Assembly (NCBI GenBank): GCA_046498385.1
Contig: JAWOAU010000029.1
Coordinates: 1 to 9,271, forward strand
Reading direction: 5' to 3'
Source: Halarchaeoplasma sp046498385
Lineage (GTDB): Archaea > Thermoplasmatota > Thermoplasmata > Halarchaeoplasmatales > Halarchaeoplasmataceae
Length of the DNA stretch: 9,271 bases
Shown in pieces: positions 1 through 6,159 of this stretch (within the stretch, counting starts at the first letter, position 1; each line of letters begins with the position of its first letter). Below the pieces are notes generated by a model. The model was not told where the DNA came from and ran no database searches. It saw only the letters and a program-made list of their open reading frames with translations. Position numbers and translations under genes: made by a program.

Positions 1-7
1 TAAATAA

Positions 8-29
8 ACAGAAATAATAGGATTTCTGT
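8..29 (-). terminator. Possible hairpin terminator downstream of the chimeric gene
   Basis: A perfect 8-base inverted repeat (ACAGAAAT at 8-15, ATTTCTGT at 22-29) encloses a 6-base loop. Read on the minus strand it is followed by TTTATTTA at the window edge. This is the layout of a bacterial intrinsic terminator and lies about 50 bases past the stop of the leftward gene. The stem is A/T-rich (two G/C pairs), so it would be weak. A second T-rich stretch on the minus strand, around 44-58, could equally end an archaeal transcript. Confidence 0.35.
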
Positions 30-81
30 ATGGGATAATAAGAAAAATTGAAAAAGCTTGAAGATGTTTCGACGGAGGGGA

Positions 82-525
82 TTAAAAACCGCAGAAATCA
101 TCGGTGATGTTGAACGCGCGGGCGATGAAAACAGCACCTTCGGATCGGTATAAATCTTCATACGGATAATACATACGAGGTTCGCGACCGGAGGTGATGC
201 CGAGTTGGGCGAGCCTATTGATTTCGTCCACGGCGTAACACCCGGCCACATCGTCAAAAAATGTGTCTTCAGCTCCGGTATAGGGGGTCTCGTTCAAGGC
301 GCGGATCAAAAACACCGCCGCCGCCGCCCGCTCTACGGGATCGTCGGGGCCGAATGTGCCATTGGGGGGCGCCTCGTAACCGTTGGTTACACCCAATTCA
401 TAGAGTTTATTGACATAGGGAGAGGTTGCCGGGTCGGTCAGATCATTAAAGTATGCGTTCATCGATACAGTGGAAGGGGATTCTCCCATCGCTCTCACCA
501 GAAACACGGCGAAGGCTTTTCGCAT
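82..525 (-). other. SLH-repeat segment of foreign composition within the chimeric gene
   Basis: This stretch encodes residues 214-360 of the chimeric gene. Hand counts give about 54% G+C for 121-480, against about 42% for 541-900 in the sat part. The SLH pattern is seen three times: R-x3-AVFLVRA, then an FxDL/FxDV block, then a block of the form YVNKLYELGVTNGY followed by GTFGPDDPVER. The first repeat lacks its beginning. SLH domains bind pyruvylated secondary cell-wall polymer and are mainly bacterial, so a bacterial source is inferred. It may be a mis-joined contig end or genuinely transferred DNA. Confidence 0.7.
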
Positions 526-1164
526 ACCATCCACAAAGGTAAGAGCGGTTTTTTGCACGTATTCATGACCTAGGTGCGGAACATTCCTGGTTTGGAAACC
601 GACCACGCTGCGCCAGTTCTTTTCCTTGAAGAGTATCCTGGTTTCTATAGGTTTAAGGTTGTACCTACTGAATCCCGAATCGATCTCGTCTATTTGCAAT
701 ATCGTTCCTCCTATCAGGTTGTCTTTCATATCCATAGTCTTCTGTACTCCGGGATGAGCACTGTCCGTAGTTCCGTAAACACTTTTGACCATACGCTCTT
801 TGTTGTATGAGTATACCTCTTCAACCTTCATAATTGCAAAGTTCTCACCGTTTTCACTTTGTAATATTATCTCATCTTCCCCCTTTAATTCCTTTGCGGT
901 TTGTTCATCAACGTCCAATATGATCGGTATTGTCCATGGTACATCGTTTGAAAGTCTATCGTGGTTGATTATACTTTCCAGATCATCACTACATAGGAAA
1001 CCTTCCAATGGGCTGTATACCCCAGAGGCAATATTTTCAACATCTTTTCTCAGTCCTCCACGTAACTTATGCACCTTCATACCATCCGCTTCATCAATTA
1101 ATCGCTCTTTTTTGCTGCCGGATATGGTCCGGTCGATTAGTTTTCCTCCATGGGGCTTTGACAT
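82..1164 (-). CDS. sat: Chimeric gene: N-terminal half of ATP sulfurylase joined to S-layer-homology repeats
   Basis: Residues 1-213 of 360 are the start of ATP sulfurylase (sulfate adenylyltransferase), the cytoplasmic enzyme that makes adenosine 5'-phosphosulfate and pyrophosphate from ATP and sulfate. Visible are the N-terminal PUA-like region with GVYSPLEGFL (48-57) and the start of the catalytic domain with QTRNVPHLGHE (191-201), which carries the QTRN nucleotide-binding motif and the HxxH pair. Archaeal enzymes are about 380-390 residues, so roughly the last 170, including the rest of the active site, are missing. In their place residues 214-360 show one truncated and two full SLH repeats (FLVRAMG near 221, FLIRAL near 285, a third up to FIARAF near 346), normally a cell-wall anchor of exported bacterial proteins. 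No signal peptide is present, so the product makes little sense as one protein. The start has GTGGAG at 1173-1178 with 8-base spacing. It lies 15 bases after the ribbon-helix-helix gene, in one operon. Confidence 0.85.
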   Translation of the reverse strand: MSKPHGGKLIDRTISGSKKERLIDEADGMKVHKLRGGLRKDVENIASGVYSPLEGFLCSDDLESIINHDRLSNDVPWTIPIILDVDEQTAKELKGEDEIILQSENGENFAIMKVEEVYSYNKERMVKSVYGTTDSAHPGVQKTMDMKDNLIGGTILQIDEIDSGFSRYNLKPIETRILFKEKNWRSVVGFQTRNVPHLGHEYVQKTALTFVDGMRKAFAVFLVRAMGESPSTVSMNAYFNDLTDPATSPYVNKLYELGVTNGYEAPPNGTFGPDDPVERAAAAVFLIRALNETPYTGAEDTFFDDVAGCYAVDEINRLAQLGITSGREPRMYYPYEDLYRSEGAVFIARAFNITDDFCGF

Positions 1165-1179
1165 ATAACCAACTCCACT

Positions 1180-1404
1180 TTAATCCAGGTACCCCAGTGC
1201 TCGAAGACGTTCTTTCACCTTTTCTTCATCTTCTTTGGAAAAGCCCTGTTGTTGTTCATCTTCTTCCATACTAGATATCACCTGACGCAGTACATAGGTA
1301 ACATAGCTGGAAGTAGAGGTGAACCCGGTACCTTCCATCCTTTTCTTTATCTTCCTTGCCAACGGGATTGGTATGGAGACCGTTGTATATTTTTTTTCGG
1401 ACAT
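1180..1404 (-). CDS. Small ribbon-helix-helix (CopG/MetJ-Arc type) DNA-binding protein
   Basis: A 74-residue protein with a ribbon-helix-helix layout near its N-terminus: a beta strand TTVSIPIP (about 7-14), a first helix LARKIKKRME, a turn GTGFTSTSSY, and a second helix YVTYVLRQVISS (about 33-44). Such proteins dimerise, and the paired strands read the DNA major groove. The tail is acidic and glutamine-rich and ends in VKERLRALGYLD, a likely amphipathic helix of unknown use. The ATG at 1404 is preferred over the one at 1407 because the GGTGA ribosome site (1411-1415) is 6 bases from the former and only 3 from the latter. It is first in an operon with sat. From memory, similar small genes sit beside sat in other archaea. 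Autoregulation or control of sulfate activation is an inference; binding has not been shown. Confidence 0.8.
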   Translation of the reverse strand: MSEKKYTTVSIPIPLARKIKKRMEGTGFTSTSSYVTYVLRQVISSMEEDEQQQGFSKEDEEKVKERLRALGYLD

Positions 1405-1410
1405 CATATT

Positions 1411-1415
1411 TCACC
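1411..1415 (-). promoter_or_regulatory. Shine-Dalgarno site deciding the ribbon-helix-helix start
   Basis: GGTGA on the minus strand matches the archaeal 16S anti-Shine-Dalgarno complement. It lies 6 bases before the second of two adjacent ATG codons, favouring 1404 over 1407. Confidence 0.6.
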
Positions 1416-1454
1416 ATATTTAATTAGATATGACTAAGTATCATTACGAACAGG

Positions 1455-1464
1455 TATTTATATT
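1455..1464 (-). promoter_or_regulatory. Archaeal TATA box for the ribbon-helix-helix/sat operon
   Basis: On the minus strand this reads AATATAAATA, a good archaeal TATA match. Its centre is about 55 bases before the ATG at 1404, which predicts a transcript start near 1433 and a leader of about 29 bases containing the GGTGA ribosome site. The perfect palindrome GGGATCCC (1469-1476) lies 4 bases upstream, at the position of a BRE or operator. Confidence 0.5.
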
Positions 1465-1515
1465 TTTTGGGATCCCCTATTGGAATTTATATTCAGAAAG
1501 CATTCTTTTTACTCA

Positions 1516-1527
1516 GGGGCCAATGTG
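1516..1527 (+). promoter_or_regulatory. Upstream element GGGNCCAATGTG, first copy
   Basis: GGGGCCAATGTG lies 10 bases upstream of the TATA-like box of the first transporter cassette. A copy differing at one base (GGGACCAATGTG, 5391-5402) sits upstream of the TATA box of the second cassette. A shared activator or repressor site is inferred; remnant identity from the duplication is the alternative. Confidence 0.45.
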
Positions 1528-1537
1528 CGCAAAAGTC

Positions 1538-1545
1538 TTTTATAT
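1538..1545 (+). promoter_or_regulatory. Candidate TATA box for the first transporter cassette
   Basis: TTTTATAT, preceded by AAAAG. A start of transcription about 26 bases on (near 1567) would give a leader of roughly 85 bases holding the inverted repeat at 1577-1591. By alignment with the second cassette, whose TATA lies 43 bases before its first in-frame ATG, a start nearer the gene is possible, but the matching place (about 1595-1604, TTCTTATTTC) is a poor TATA box. Confidence 0.4.
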
Positions 1546-1576
1546 CTGATATGTAATCACCGTATATTCAATAGTG

Positions 1577-1591
1577 CGGTTTGGGAAACCG
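1577..1591 (+). repeat. Short perfect inverted repeat in the leader of the first cassette
   Basis: CGGTTT (1577-1582) and AAACCG (1586-1591) flank GGG. It could be a dyad operator for a dimeric regulator or a small RNA hairpin just after the predicted transcript start. No equivalent was found before the second cassette. Confidence 0.4.
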
Positions 1592-1651
1592 TCTTTCTTA
1601 TTTCCCTTGCCAAACAATATTATGAATAATGTCTAATTGGAGAAGATGCAG

Positions 1652-2341
1652 ATGCAAAATATGATTCACGTAGAAGGCCTCCACAAGTATTATGATACTG
1701 GTTTAGTAAAAGTCCATGCCCTCCGGGGATTAGATTTTTCTGTGAAAAAAGGAGAGATGGTTGCAGTAATGGGTCCTTCTGGTTGTGGTAAAACTACTTT
1801 ATTGAACTGTTTATCTAGTTTAGATGACATTACGGAAGGTAACGTATGGTTAGCTGGGAGGAATCTTACCGAGATGTCGGATGACCAAAAGACAGAGATG
1901 AGAGCATTGGAGATGGGATTTGTTTTCCAATTTTATAACCTCATGCCGGTTCTTACCGCCATTGAAAACGTTGAGTTACCCTTACTACTTGCAGGTAAAG
2001 CAAAGGATGCTAGACGAAGGGCGAAAAAGGCATTGAAAATAGTAGGTTTAGGTGATAGGATGGATCATAGACCTTCGGCGTTATCCGGCGGTGAGCGTCA
2101 AAGAGTTACCATAGCAAGAGCCATCGTCAACGAGCCGAAAATAATTTGGGCCGACGAACCAACAGGGGATCTTGATTCGGTAACGTCCAGTAAGATAATG
2201 GACATTCTCGATATACTAAACGAGAAGATAGGTCATACCATGGTACTGGTTACTCACGAAAGGACTATTGCGGAAAGAGCGGAGCGGATCGTTCACATGG
2301 AAAGCGGAGTAATTCAACGAGAGGAGTTCATGGAGGATTGA
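1652..2341 (+). CDS. ABC transporter ATPase, MacB/LolD type (first cassette)
   Basis: A complete nucleotide-binding subunit of 229 residues that powers the permease encoded 4 bases downstream. Seen in order: an A-loop tyrosine near 13-14 (HKYYDTG), Walker A GPSGCGKT (41-48), Q-loop glutamine 93 in FVFQFYNL, signature LSGGERQR (144-151), Walker B IIWADE (164-169, catalytic glutamate 169), D-loop GDLD (172-175) and H-loop histidine 202. All catalytic residues are present. The FQFYNLMPVLTAIENVELP stretch and EPTGDLD are typical of the MacB/LolD/FtsE group that works with FtsX-type permeases. Two ATGs, at 1646 and 1652, follow GGAG (1639-1642); the second is chosen because its 9-base spacing is usual and the first has only 3. 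A TTG at 1637 overlaps the ribosome site and is unlikely. It acts as a dimer on the cytoplasmic side. The substrate is unknown. Confidence 0.93.
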   Translation: MQNMIHVEGLHKYYDTGLVKVHALRGLDFSVKKGEMVAVMGPSGCGKTTLLNCLSSLDDITEGNVWLAGRNLTEMSDDQKTEMRALEMGFVFQFYNLMPVLTAIENVELPLLLAGKAKDARRRAKKALKIVGLGDRMDHRPSALSGGERQRVTIARAIVNEPKIIWADEPTGDLDSVTSSKIMDILDILNEKIGHTMVLVTHERTIAERAERIVHMESGVIQREEFMED

Positions 2342-2345
2342 AAAT

Positions 2346-5291
2346 ATGATAATCCCTTTACTAGCTCTTCTTGGTTTGCTTGTTCTTTTTATACTGTTCG
2401 ACGGTCTTAGAAATAAAGTTTTGTTCAAAATCGGGGTCCGGAATATATTTCGACGAAAAGCTAACACGGTGATAGTTATTCTCGGTCTCATGGTAGCCAC
2501 CGCTATTATTTCTTCCTCTCTCGGTGTCGGCGACACTATGGATACCATGGTTGAGGATGAGATATACGGGGAATGGCAGCAGACGGATGTGACCCTATTC
2601 AATACGACGGCCGAAGGCGAGTTGGTACCAATACCTTATCGAACGTACGGTCATCTGAAGAGAGGTATTTTTGAGGGCGTTGAGAATGTAAACGGTGTTA
2701 GCGGGGAGGTTCACGGTAACTTACCTATTTTTAATCCGTCTAATAATTTGGTCAGACCGAATGCTCTGTTTATTGGGATGGACTTCAATGAATCTGACGG
2801 CTTCAATCCGTTCTACATGGATGGCGAGGTTTTGGAAAATCCTGAACTTGGCGAAGGGGAGATATTCATAGATAATCGGTTGTCTAACGAACTGGATGCC
2901 AATAAGGGTGATGAATTATGGCTGATAAATCCGGAAACCGCAGATATCAAAAATTATACTGTAAAAAACATAATTGATAATGATGGACGAGCCGCCTTTG
3001 GAGGCGCCTCTAAAATAATCATGTCTTTATCTGATGCCCAAGCGGCCTTAAGTATTCCTGATCAAATCAATTATGTCAGAGTAACTTCCATTGGGGATGT
3101 CGCCGAAGGTATAGAATACAGCGACCAGATATTTCATGATATTGATACGTTGGTAATACAGGTAAATCCGGCATATAGGGATTTGGAGGTCCGAGGAAAT
3201 AAAAACCAGGTGCTGCAGGAATACAGCGAAGATATGTCTCTCTTTACAGACTTATTCTTTATCTTTGGAACATTTTCCATAGTTGCCGGTGTGATATTAG
3301 CGATAAACATTTTTGTGATGCTTGGAGAAGAAAGAAAGTCAGAGATGGGCATGGCCAGGGCCATAGGTATGAAGAGATACGCTTTGCAGAGAACGTTTTC
3401 CTACGAAGGTTTGATCTATGCGATAGCTGCATCTTTGGTCGGAATATTTGTTGGTATCGCTGTAACCTATATGATATTTTACCTTCTTGGGGGTGTATTC
3501 GCAGATGTAGGCGGTGGAAGTACATCTTTACTTGTATATTTTACAGTTGAGATCGAGAGTATGCTACTCGCCTTTGGCGCAGGTTTCTTGTTAACCATGG
3601 GCACTATATTTTTCTCTGTTAGACGGATTTCTAATTTGAATATTGTAAGAGCAATCAGGGATATACCTGAGCCGCCGGTTTCCAAGACAAGTAGTAAAAT
3701 ATTATATCTGGCCGTTGTTACTTTACTATTGGGCGGACTTTCTACGATGTTGGGTATGCGTATCGAATTGTTAGCACCCGCATTGGCAGGAACATCCCTT
3801 ATAATCATAGGTCTGGGAATGATTGTCAGACGCTGGATGGGAGATAGGGCGGCTTTTACAGGGGTAGGAATATTTTTGCTTCTGTGGTGGTTGTTACCTA
3901 TACAGCAGTATGGCATATTCGTAGGGTATACCGGTGGATTACCCATCTTTATCCTCTCAGGTCTCTTTATCGTTACTGCAGGCGTTCTCATAGTAATGCT
4001 AAATGGAGAGATCATAACCAATTCAATCGAAAAAATGTTTAGCTCCAAGAAGGGATTCAAAGCCGTGGTAGTTTCTGCCATATCTCATCCCATAAAAGAG
4101 AAATTCAGAACAGGTATGACGATTTTCATATTTGCATTGATAATATTTGCTATAACTGTGATGGGCATGATAGTAGGTATTTTTGATACCAACATGGCCC
4201 TGATAATCGAAGAACAATCCGGCGGATATGAAATAATCGGTATGACCATGGGGGTATCTATTGATAACATCCATGAAATGATACAAAATGATACCTTGAC
4301 TCCAGGTGTAAGCACTGATGATTTTAGCCACATAGACACTGCCTACAGCGATACCGTAGACATGGAAGCAAGTGCAGATAGTTCTATGGTTGTAGGCATA
4401 GATCAAAATTTTGTTGATAACAGTACGTTCGGCATAACCAGTTATCTGGATGAATTTGGGTCATCTAGAGAAATGTGGGAAGCTGTTTTAGCACATAATT
4501 CCTCCTATGTAATAACCAATGCCCCGTCAGTTGAAAGCGGTCCCATGGCCGGTGGTAGAGCTGAACTGGGTGTCGACGATGGTGTTGGAACGAGTACAGA
4601 GGACGAATTAGAACTGGGGTCTACCATTACATTAATAAATGGTGACGGTGAGGAAATAGAAAAAATAGTCGCTGGATTCATGGAACAAAATCTGATCCAA
4701 GGATTCTTCATGTCAAAAGAGAACACGGAAAGGCAATTCGGTATAACATCCACAAACATCTTTTTCTTTAATGTAAGGGATGGTTTGGATGCGGATGAAA
4801 TAGGCCGTGCACTAAATCAAGAATTCTTCGAGTACGGGCTCCAAACCATAGTTGTAGATACCATGATCAAAGATGCATTGAACGCAGTATTTATGTTCTT
4901 TGATCTTTTCTCAGGATACATGGGCCTAGGTTTGGTTATAGGCATAGCAGGCCTTGGGATAATAAGCTTGAGGGCCGCCCATGAGAGACGTATGGAGATT
5001 GGGATTATGAGGGCGGTAGGATTTGAAAGAAACATGATCCGATACTCTTTCCTAATAGAGAATTCCTTCATAACTATAATTGGAATCTTATTAGGATCTA
5101 CATTTGGCATAGCTATAGGGTGGCTTTTGTGGGACGGCATGTTCAGACCGATGGGCTGGGAATTCACCATACCGTGGTCTTCGATAATAACTATAGCAGT
5201 AATCGCATATTGTGCGATGTTATTAACCGCCATTCCTAGCGCGAACAAAGCTAGTAAAGTTTCACCCGCAGAAGCGCTCAGGTTCGACTAA
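2346..5291 (+). CDS. Large double-FtsX ABC transporter permease (first cassette)
   Basis: A 981-residue membrane protein with two FtsX/MacB modules in one chain. Spans are visible near 3-19, 41-59, 300-325, 355-383, 400-424, 451-469, 475-494, 503-521, 528-552, 588-612, 846-874, 903-930 and 941-965. Large extracytoplasmic domains lie at about 60-299 and 613-845. The cytoplasmic coupling helices are GEERKSEMGMARAIGMKR (327-344) and HERRMEIGIMRAVGF (879-893), and the ends carry IVRAIRDIPEPP (433-444) and SPAEALRF (973-980), all typical of FtsX domains. Positive charges put the loop after span 1 inside, so the N-terminus is probably outside. The extra first span and a four-span linker (451-552) exceed the usual 8-10 spans of double-FtsX permeases. 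The start has GGAGG (2332-2336) 9 bases upstream, inside the ATPase gene, so translation is probably coupled. By family it would drive mechanotransmission or export of envelope molecules; the cargo cannot be read from sequence. Confidence 0.92.
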   Translation: MIIPLLALLGLLVLFILFDGLRNKVLFKIGVRNIFRRKANTVIVILGLMVATAIISSSLGVGDTMDTMVEDEIYGEWQQTDVTLFNTTAEGELVPIPYRTYGHLKRGIFEGVENVNGVSGEVHGNLPIFNPSNNLVRPNALFIGMDFNESDGFNPFYMDGEVLENPELGEGEIFIDNRLSNELDANKGDELWLINPETADIKNYTVKNIIDNDGRAAFGGASKIIMSLSDAQAALSIPDQINYVRVTSIGDVAEGIEYSDQIFHDIDTLVIQVNPAYRDLEVRGNKNQVLQEYSEDMSLFTDLFFIFGTFSIVAGVILAINIFVMLGEERKSEMGMARAIGMKRYALQRTFSYEGLIYAIAASLVGIFVGIAVTYMIFYLLGGVFADVGGGSTSLLVYFTVEIESMLLAFGAGFLLTMGTIFFSVRRISNLNIVRAIRDIPEPPVSKTSSKILYLAVVTLLLGGLSTMLGMRIELLAPALAGTSLIIIGLGMIVRRWMGDRAAFTGVGIFLLLWWLLPIQQYGIFVGYTGGLPIFILSGLFIVTAGVLIVMLNGEIITNSIEKMFSSKKGFKAVVVSAISHPIKEKFRTGMTIFIFALIIFAITVMGMIVGIFDTNMALIIEEQSGGYEIIGMTMGVSIDNIHEMIQNDTLTPGVSTDDFSHIDTAYSDTVDMEASADSSMVVGIDQNFVDNSTFGITSYLDEFGSSREMWEAVLAHNSSYVITNAPSVESGPMAGGRAELGVDDGVGTSTEDELELGSTITLINGDGEEIEKIVAGFMEQNLIQGFFMSKENTERQFGITSTNIFFFNVRDGLDADEIGRALNQEFFEYGLQTIVVDTMIKDALNAVFMFFDLFSGYMGLGLVIGIAGLGIISLRAAHERRMEIGIMRAVGFERNMIRYSFLIENSFITIIGILLGSTFGIAIGWLLWDGMFRPMGWEFTIPWSSIITIAVIAYCAMLLTAIPSANKASKVSPAEALRFD

Positions 5292-5390
5292 ATGAATAGT
5301 ATGAATTGTCGACTTGTGTGTAAATATATCCCTTAAGAAACCATGGAAAATATGGTACTTTATGAAATGTATAGGCCATGGAACTTTCCC

Positions 5391-5402
5391 GGGACCAATG
5401 TG
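5391..5402 (+). promoter_or_regulatory. Upstream element GGGNCCAATGTG, second copy
   Basis: GGGACCAATGTG, 15 bases upstream of the TATA-like box of the second cassette. It is one base different from 1516-1527. Its first bases overlap the palindrome TCCCGGGA. Confidence 0.45.
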
Positions 5403-5417
5403 TCCTCTGTGGGAGGA

Positions 5418-5427
5418 TTTAAATAAA
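5418..5427 (+). promoter_or_regulatory. Archaeal TATA box for the second transporter cassette
   Basis: TTTAAATAAA, preceded by GGGAGGA. A start about 26 bases downstream (near 5448) gives a very short leader, about 19 bases, that still holds GGAG (5454-5457). Confidence 0.5.
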
Positions 5428-5466
5428 ACCTTTTCCAGTCAATAATGTCAACCGGAGACGATGTCG

Positions 5467-6147
5467 ATGAAAAATATGATCTACGCCGAAGGGGTACACA
5501 AGTACTATGATGCAGGCGAAGTTAAAGTCCATGCTCTTAGAGGATTGAATCTTTCTGTTAAGGATGGAGAGATGGTTGGAATCATAGGTCCTTCTGGTGC
5601 TGGTAAGACTACACTGATGAATTGTTTGTCGGGTTTAGATACTATATCCAAGGGCAAAGTGTGGGTAGACGGAAAGAATTATGTCACCATGTCCGACAAA
5701 GATAAGACTCGTATGAGAGCACAAAAAATGGGCTTCATATTTCAGTTTTATAATCTTCTTCCGGTTCTGACAGCCGTGGAAAATGTTGAGATCCCCCTCC
5801 TTCTCTCAGGAAAATCAAAGGACTCCAGAAGTAGAGCTGAAAAGGCATTAAACATAGTGGGTCTCGGGCACCGATACGACCACCGCCCATCTGCGTTGTC
5901 TGGTGGTGAGCGTCAGAGAGTTACCATCGCGAGGGCCATAGTCAACGAACCGGATATAATCTGGGCAGACGAGCCTACCGGTGACCTTGATTCCGTAACA
6001 TCAGAAAGGATTCTGGATATCCTGGTAAAATTAAATGAAATGATCGGCCACACTATGGTGCTGATAACTCATGAGAAAGATATAGCAGAGAGGGCAAATA
6101 GGATACTGTATATGGAGAACGGAGTGATCCAAAAAAGACTTAAATAG
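5467..6147 (+). CDS. ABC transporter ATPase, MacB/LolD type (second cassette)
   Basis: A 226-residue paralogue of the ATPase at 1652, about 74% identical by ungapped hand count and with no internal length change. Walker A is GPSGAGKT (41-48), Q-loop glutamine 93, signature LSGGERQR (144-151), Walker B IIWADE (164-169), D-loop GDLD (172-175) and H-loop histidine 202, so it should be fully active. Differences cluster at 59-90 and near the C-terminus, which is shorter (ends QKRLK, not the acidic EEFMED of the first copy). The start mirrors the other copy: GGAG at 5454-5457, a close ATG at 5461 and a better-spaced ATG at 5467. Its stop codon overlaps the ribosome site of the following permease. 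It presumably serves that permease; mixed dimers with the first ATPase are possible given the conserved core, but this is speculation. Confidence 0.93.
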   Translation: MKNMIYAEGVHKYYDAGEVKVHALRGLNLSVKDGEMVGIIGPSGAGKTTLMNCLSGLDTISKGKVWVDGKNYVTMSDKDKTRMRAQKMGFIFQFYNLLPVLTAVENVEIPLLLSGKSKDSRSRAEKALNIVGLGHRYDHRPSALSGGERQRVTIARAIVNEPDIIWADEPTGDLDSVTSERILDILVKLNEMIGHTMVLITHEKDIAERANRILYMENGVIQKRLK

Positions 6148-6150
6148 AGG
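6147..6150 (+). promoter_or_regulatory. Shine-Dalgarno site overlapping the ATPase stop codon
   Basis: GAGG shares its first base with the TAG stop of the second ATPase and lies 9 bases before the permease ATG at 6160. This arrangement suggests translational coupling of the two subunits. Confidence 0.5.
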
Positions 6151-6159
6151 ATAAGGGAG

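Larger units (their letters stand above)
5292..5460 (+). other. Intergenic region between the two transporter cassettes
   Basis: This holds the promoter of the second cassette (separate entries), two CCATGG palindromes (5341-5346 and a second near 5376-5381) and the palindrome TCCCGGGA (5387-5394) abutting the GGGACCAATGTG element. No T-rich run or hairpin that would clearly end the first transcript is visible, so read-through between cassettes is possible. Confidence 0.5.

Noticed and set aside
82..1164. A purposeful cell-surface ATP sulfurylase
   Set aside because: The enzyme half is truncated within its catalytic domain, there is no signal peptide, and the first SLH repeat is also cut. 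Both halves look broken rather than designed together.
205..1168. Several plus-strand open frames opposite the sat-SLH gene (205-573, 574-810, 785-1168)
   Set aside because: They lie wholly antisense to a gene with clear ATP sulfurylase and SLH motifs and show no recognisable protein pattern or ribosome site.
1637..1651. TTG at 1637 as the start of the first ATPase
   Set aside because: The TTG overlaps the GGAG ribosome site itself, and the paralogous gene has no matching upstream extension. ATG at 1652 (or 1646) fits both copies.
1408..1651. Bacterial -35/-10 promoters in the divergent region
   Set aside because: Matches were poor and the spacing of TATA-like boxes to the genes fits archaeal promoters better.
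3479..4406. Long minus-strand open frames under the first permease (for example 3479-4081 and 4023-4406)
   Set aside because: They mirror a strongly conserved permease coding strand, and their Pro/Ile/Ser/Asn-rich content is the usual reverse reading of hydrophobic spans. No independent signals were seen.
5292..5345. Terminator after the first cassette
   Set aside because: No T-run or convincing hairpin is present; only the weak repeat ACCAT/ATGGT (5340-5356) was seen, which is within chance.
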